Position numbers and translations under genes: made by a program. This document shows positions 60,056-64,000 of a stretch of DNA of 64,000 bases, piece after piece (the first letter of the stretch is position 1; each line of letters opens with the position of its first letter). The DNA is from Epiperipatus broadwayi (taxonomy: Eukaryota; Onychophora; Udeonychophora; Euonychophora; Peripatidae). The stretch lies in NCBI GenBank assembly GCA_028023455.1, contig JAQFVV010006275.1, positions 937,279 to 1,001,278 of the forward strand, in the 5' to 3' direction. The notes under the pieces were generated by a model that had not been told where the DNA came from, did not search any database, and was given only the letters and a program-made list of their open reading frames with translations.

Positions 60056-63000
60056 ATATTCCCTATATCTCAAAATATCTACAATCATTAATTAAATCTA
60101 ACGTTCTTCATCATTAAAAGAATAACATGTCTATATAAATTAGTAATCAATTCTTTGTAAAGTGTTATAATTGCTGTTTTGTATACATCATATTTAACAT
60201 ATGAAAAGATAAGAAATTATATGTGTTTTTTAACAATTTTTAATTAGTTATTTATTAATAATAATTTATAAATATTTTTTGCAAATTAGTAATTATAATT
60301 TAAAAAAAAAATTGTCATTATTTTCAATTGAGAAAATTTTTTGCTAAAATGTCCATTAAGACATTTTATTTAATAATGTTTTATATTAAATGGAAAATAT
60401 AAATAAAAATCAGAATTCTACTAATTGTTTTAAGAAATTTAATATCTTAAAGATGTATAATGTATTGAAAATTTTCCTGATAGATGCTATTTTTTATTAG
60501 ACTACAATTTTGACATAATAGTTAATTAAAAAAGAAAAAAACATGTCAGAAAATTTTCTTCAGCATATTCTTGTTAGTCCTAAGGATTATATCTGGACAA
60601 GTATGCTATTATATGATCATAATGTTGATTGTATCGTCTTTTTGTATCTTCTTTTTTACTACATTTTTTAATTTTATGCTATTTTTCAGAACTATATTTT
60701 GTTGATTTTTAAGTCATTGAGGCAAATGTTTAAACATGTTTAAAATAAAGATAAAGGCTAATAAAAAATCTCTTCTCTTAGAAATATCTTCAATGTAAAA
60801 TTAATGAAATATTTTATCATTTACCGAAAACTGAAGCTTTGCTTCCAAATAAAGAAACAATCTTTTAGAAGAATGTGTTATTTTTGATATTCATTATTAG
60901 CCTTCAAACATTTTTTAAGCAAAAGAAAACTCAATACTTATGTATTAGATATGGTGTCCATGTTTGCAATGGTAGAATACCTTACCTTTCTCCAGTGGGG
61001 GTGGGGGATATTTGTGACAATGCTGTTATGACTTTTTAATATGGCATATTAAAAAAGACATGACTTTTAAAAATGTATTAAAAAGTAACAACTATGGCAG
61101 AAACACAGACAGCAAGTCTAATATATAAATACCAAAAACTCTCAAAACAGACATAGAATTACATCATAATTTCATCTATATTATAATAAATAATAGTCAA
61201 ATTATATTTTAGATACCGTATGCAATAAATTCTGAATTTAGAGGCCAACTAAAGTAAAAAATTAAACTTTTTTAAATTTTAAGACAACTCTAATTGTACT
61301 TATTATAATAAAATTTAACAAATTTAATTTCATGTAAATCACATCTAATAATTTAATCCCTCTAACAAATTGGAGGTATGTATTTATTAATGATGACAAT
61401 TTATTATATTATTCTGAATTAATTTTTATCAAGTCTCATTGTATTTTGCTTGTGTTTTTTAATTATAATTTTGAATTGAATAAGAAATTATATTTTAATT
61501 TTATTCAGTATCTATGTTTGTAATTATGTAAGAATAGAAATCCTTTAATGAAAAAACTGGATTTTTTTTTAAATCTTGTTTTAAGGAATCTTTGTTGGTT
61601 TACTATATGTATATATTGTCTTCTGGTTGTTGTTTTTTTTAGCGATTTTCTTACTATTCAACCTATCTTAAAAATGTTTTTCTGAATTTATGTTTAGTTA
61701 ACCTACTCTGCATCTACAGGGGATCCCTTAAGTATGGACATAGGAAATTTCATTAATTATATATATGAATTTAATGCATGTCATTCAAGGAAGATTCCAC
61801 TTGGCTTTTCCATGATGGTAAAGGTGTACTCAGGGAAAATCACATGTAATACACTTGATTGAATGCATAAAGAATGAATGGGCTAAAATTGATGGCAATG
61901 TGGGTTGATTTATTACATTGAATTCTTGTGAATTTTTGTAAAGTGCATCAATCTTTGTGTCACAAATGATGGAAATCATATTGAAGACGTTATTTAATAT
62001 TCCAATTGAATAAAAGATTGTTAATAAATTTCATTTCTTGAAAATATGTATTTTTGCATCTATGCCCAGGATAAAGGGACAACTTATATAATGTGTTAAT
62101 TGGGAGTGATCGTTTATATAATCTTTTAATATTTTTAGATTAACTGTATTAATATAAGCTGAACTTTTGACCTTTGATTGGCTTGTAGTAAAAATAATAG
62201 AATCAATCTTATAAAAATTATTTTGTTATTCCATTTGTTCTTTAACAATTTGCACAATCATGTTTAATGAATTATATAAAAACAATTCCTGCCCATCTAT
62301 TATTTGTGAAATTCTTAATAGGTAGGTAGTTAATTTGTTGAATCTTAAAGTTACAAATGAGAATATGTGTGGCAAAATAGCAGCCTGTAATAGGACAAAG
62401 ACTTCTCAACCACTCATATACAAAGAACAAATGAAGAAGAAAACACCAGCCATTAGGATGGTCAAATGTTAATGGAAAGGACTTATAACTCCTGTGTTCT
62501 TCATTCTGGCTAAACTATCTGATATTTATTGATGGTCATCTTGTTTGTTTATGGGCTAGCTAGTTGAGAAAAAATTGAAAATTTGTCTTGAATCAGAATA
62601 AAATTTTACCCATACTGGTTTTTAATTCCAAATTATGAGCATGACAACTGGAAATCATTCATGCATGTGAGTTTGGCAATAAATAAGTATAACTCTACCA
62701 GAGCTTTTACAGTCTTGGCCATGTTAACTATACTACTTTATTTAATCTGAAGATAAATTTAGTATTAAATATTTTATACAATTTGATTTATTTTTTTTGC
62801 ATCAAAATATTTTTTGGCTATCAAAATAAAATACATAAAATTGTGCCACAGATTTCCAGTTTTTTTTAATTTGGTGTATTAATTTTATTTATAAGTTGTT
62901 TGGATTTTTTTTAGACTATGTTGCTTTGATTAAATGAAATTCATTTTTGTTCAACTGAATTCAGAGTTCCCTCTACCTCATAGCGTTGCCTTGAATAAAT

Positions 63001-64000
63001 TTTATTGTACTCCAATGAATTTTAAAATGTCAAGATGATAATATGGAGAGTCTAGATATAAAAAAAGTGACAAAAAATATTTTTTTGTAACATTGCCTAA
63101 TATTTTTAAAATAAGCATAAATGAAAATGTATAGATATATTAATCTGAGCATCTAAGTTATATTCCTAACAAATCTTTTGTTTTTAAAGATGATCTGTAT
63201 ACTGGAATGAGTAAAACATCATAGAATCAGTTTTTATAAGAGCAATTAATTGAAATCAACTAATCAACTATTTCTTTTTTGTGTTACTGTTGTTAATATT
63301 TAAATAGATCTTTAATTTTGTTAAAGATATATATTATATTGTTTGGTTTGTATAATTTATTACAAAATTCATTTTTAACTTTTATTTTTTACTATCTCAC
63401 TCTTGCTCTATGCAGTTTGCAACAGTGATAAACATATTAAGCTAAAGATTTTTGAATAGATTCTCAGCTAAGAAAAATAAATAAATTTTACTTCGGTTTA
63501 TTGATTTGAGTTTTGTCTGTCACTTTCATGCTCAAATATCACTTGACTTAGCAAATTTTATGCCCTGCACAGTTTATTTTCCCCGTTCGCTAAAAAGTGG
63601 CCATATAACTCATTTGTATATATTTACATAAAATTTACATTATATTTTTTATCCACAACCCTCTCACACAATCGTCATTGCTATGAGTATGATATTGATT
63701 AAGATATCAATAGCTACTCAGCATAATATAAAAAACTTTTTATGCTTTTCCTATTCAATGTTCCCAGCACTTATATTAATTATAATAATGACAGTTAAAA
63801 GTTTTTGAATGTATTATCATTTAAGTAAAAAAAAATTAAATGGAAAATATTAGGCTCAATCTGATTGGCATTTATATGTATGTTCTTACTGTTGGTGAAG
63901 TCACTACACATATAAACTATATGCAAGATAAGTTAGTTTTCTTTATTTTAATAAGGATCTAAATAAAAATTTCTGTTATTGGGGAATATTTGTTTAGAGC
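60056..64000. other. AT-rich DNA, nothing recognised
   Basis: No open frame, RNA gene or repeat that I can support. The segment about 61700-62050 is somewhat less A+T-biased but has no domain. Confidence 0.5.

Noticed and set aside
1-64000. CRISPR arrays, bacterial operons, rRNA, bacterial-type promoters or terminators
   Set aside because: None seen; the window is eukaryotic in character, with SINE, LINE and PLE content.

Overview
This window looks like repeat-rich, gene-poor intergenic or intronic DNA from an animal nuclear genome. It is very A+T-rich (about three quarters A+T by eye) and full of (TA)n and homopolymer tracts. No open reading frame here belongs to a recognisable host gene. 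Every protein-like signal comes from decayed retroelements: an RTE-type LINE, a second LINE family present twice, and a Penelope-like element (PLE). This mixture, with tRNA-derived SINE remnants and AT-rich spacers, fits a lophotrochozoan and most plausibly a mollusc such as a cephalopod. The species assignment is inference only.

Layout. 0.3-0.7 kb is a foldback repeat. 1.5-2.5 kb and 4.8-6.6 kb are tandem and inverted arrays of a repeat that carries hammerhead-ribozyme (HHR) cores. 3.7-4.1 kb is an isolated GC-richer block of unknown nature. 6.6-11.2 kb is mostly featureless. 11.2-12.4 kb is a compact element of two direct copies and one inverted copy of a ~410-bp unit, each with a type I HHR. 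17.7-19.8 kb is a minus-strand LINE remnant interrupted by a 525-bp foldback element with a well-preserved HHR. A short SINE with clear target-site duplications lies at 22.1 kb. Diverged copies of an unclassified repeat lie at 20.9-21.6 and 25.3-26.0 kb. 27.1-28.8 kb is a second copy of the same LINE family, followed by a 5'-truncated RTE tail at 29.0-29.3 kb. 31.5-32.0 kb is a long foldback around a (CT)n(AT)n tract. 33.0-34.7 kb is the PLE, next to a fragment of the HHR repeat. 40.9-41.5 kb holds another HHR-repeat copy and a hairpin element. 46.6-46.8 kb is an almost perfect spacerless palindrome. 47.4-50.3 kb is the longest retroelement, an RTE LINE with endonuclease and reverse transcriptase broken by a few frameshifts and stops. 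50.9-51.7 kb is a degenerate ~200-bp tandem array. 54.05-54.45 kb is another foldback. 57.8-60.05 kb is a 2.3-kb head-to-tail and inverted cluster of ~410-440-bp units with decayed HHRs. The rest is A+T-rich DNA in which I see nothing specific.

The most interesting theme is the hammerhead ribozyme. Several repeat groups in 64 kb share one architecture: a type I HHR core (CUGANGA, stem II, GAAA), a stem I of two helices split by an internal loop or bulge, and a very short, near-palindromic stem III. They sit in tandem or inverted units of roughly 330-450 bp. This is the layout known for HHRs in PLE terminal repeats and in non-autonomous retrozymes, whose RNA circles arise by self-cleavage of tandem transcripts. 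A PLE reverse transcriptase beside one copy of the repeat suggests, but does not prove, the source of the mobilising enzyme.
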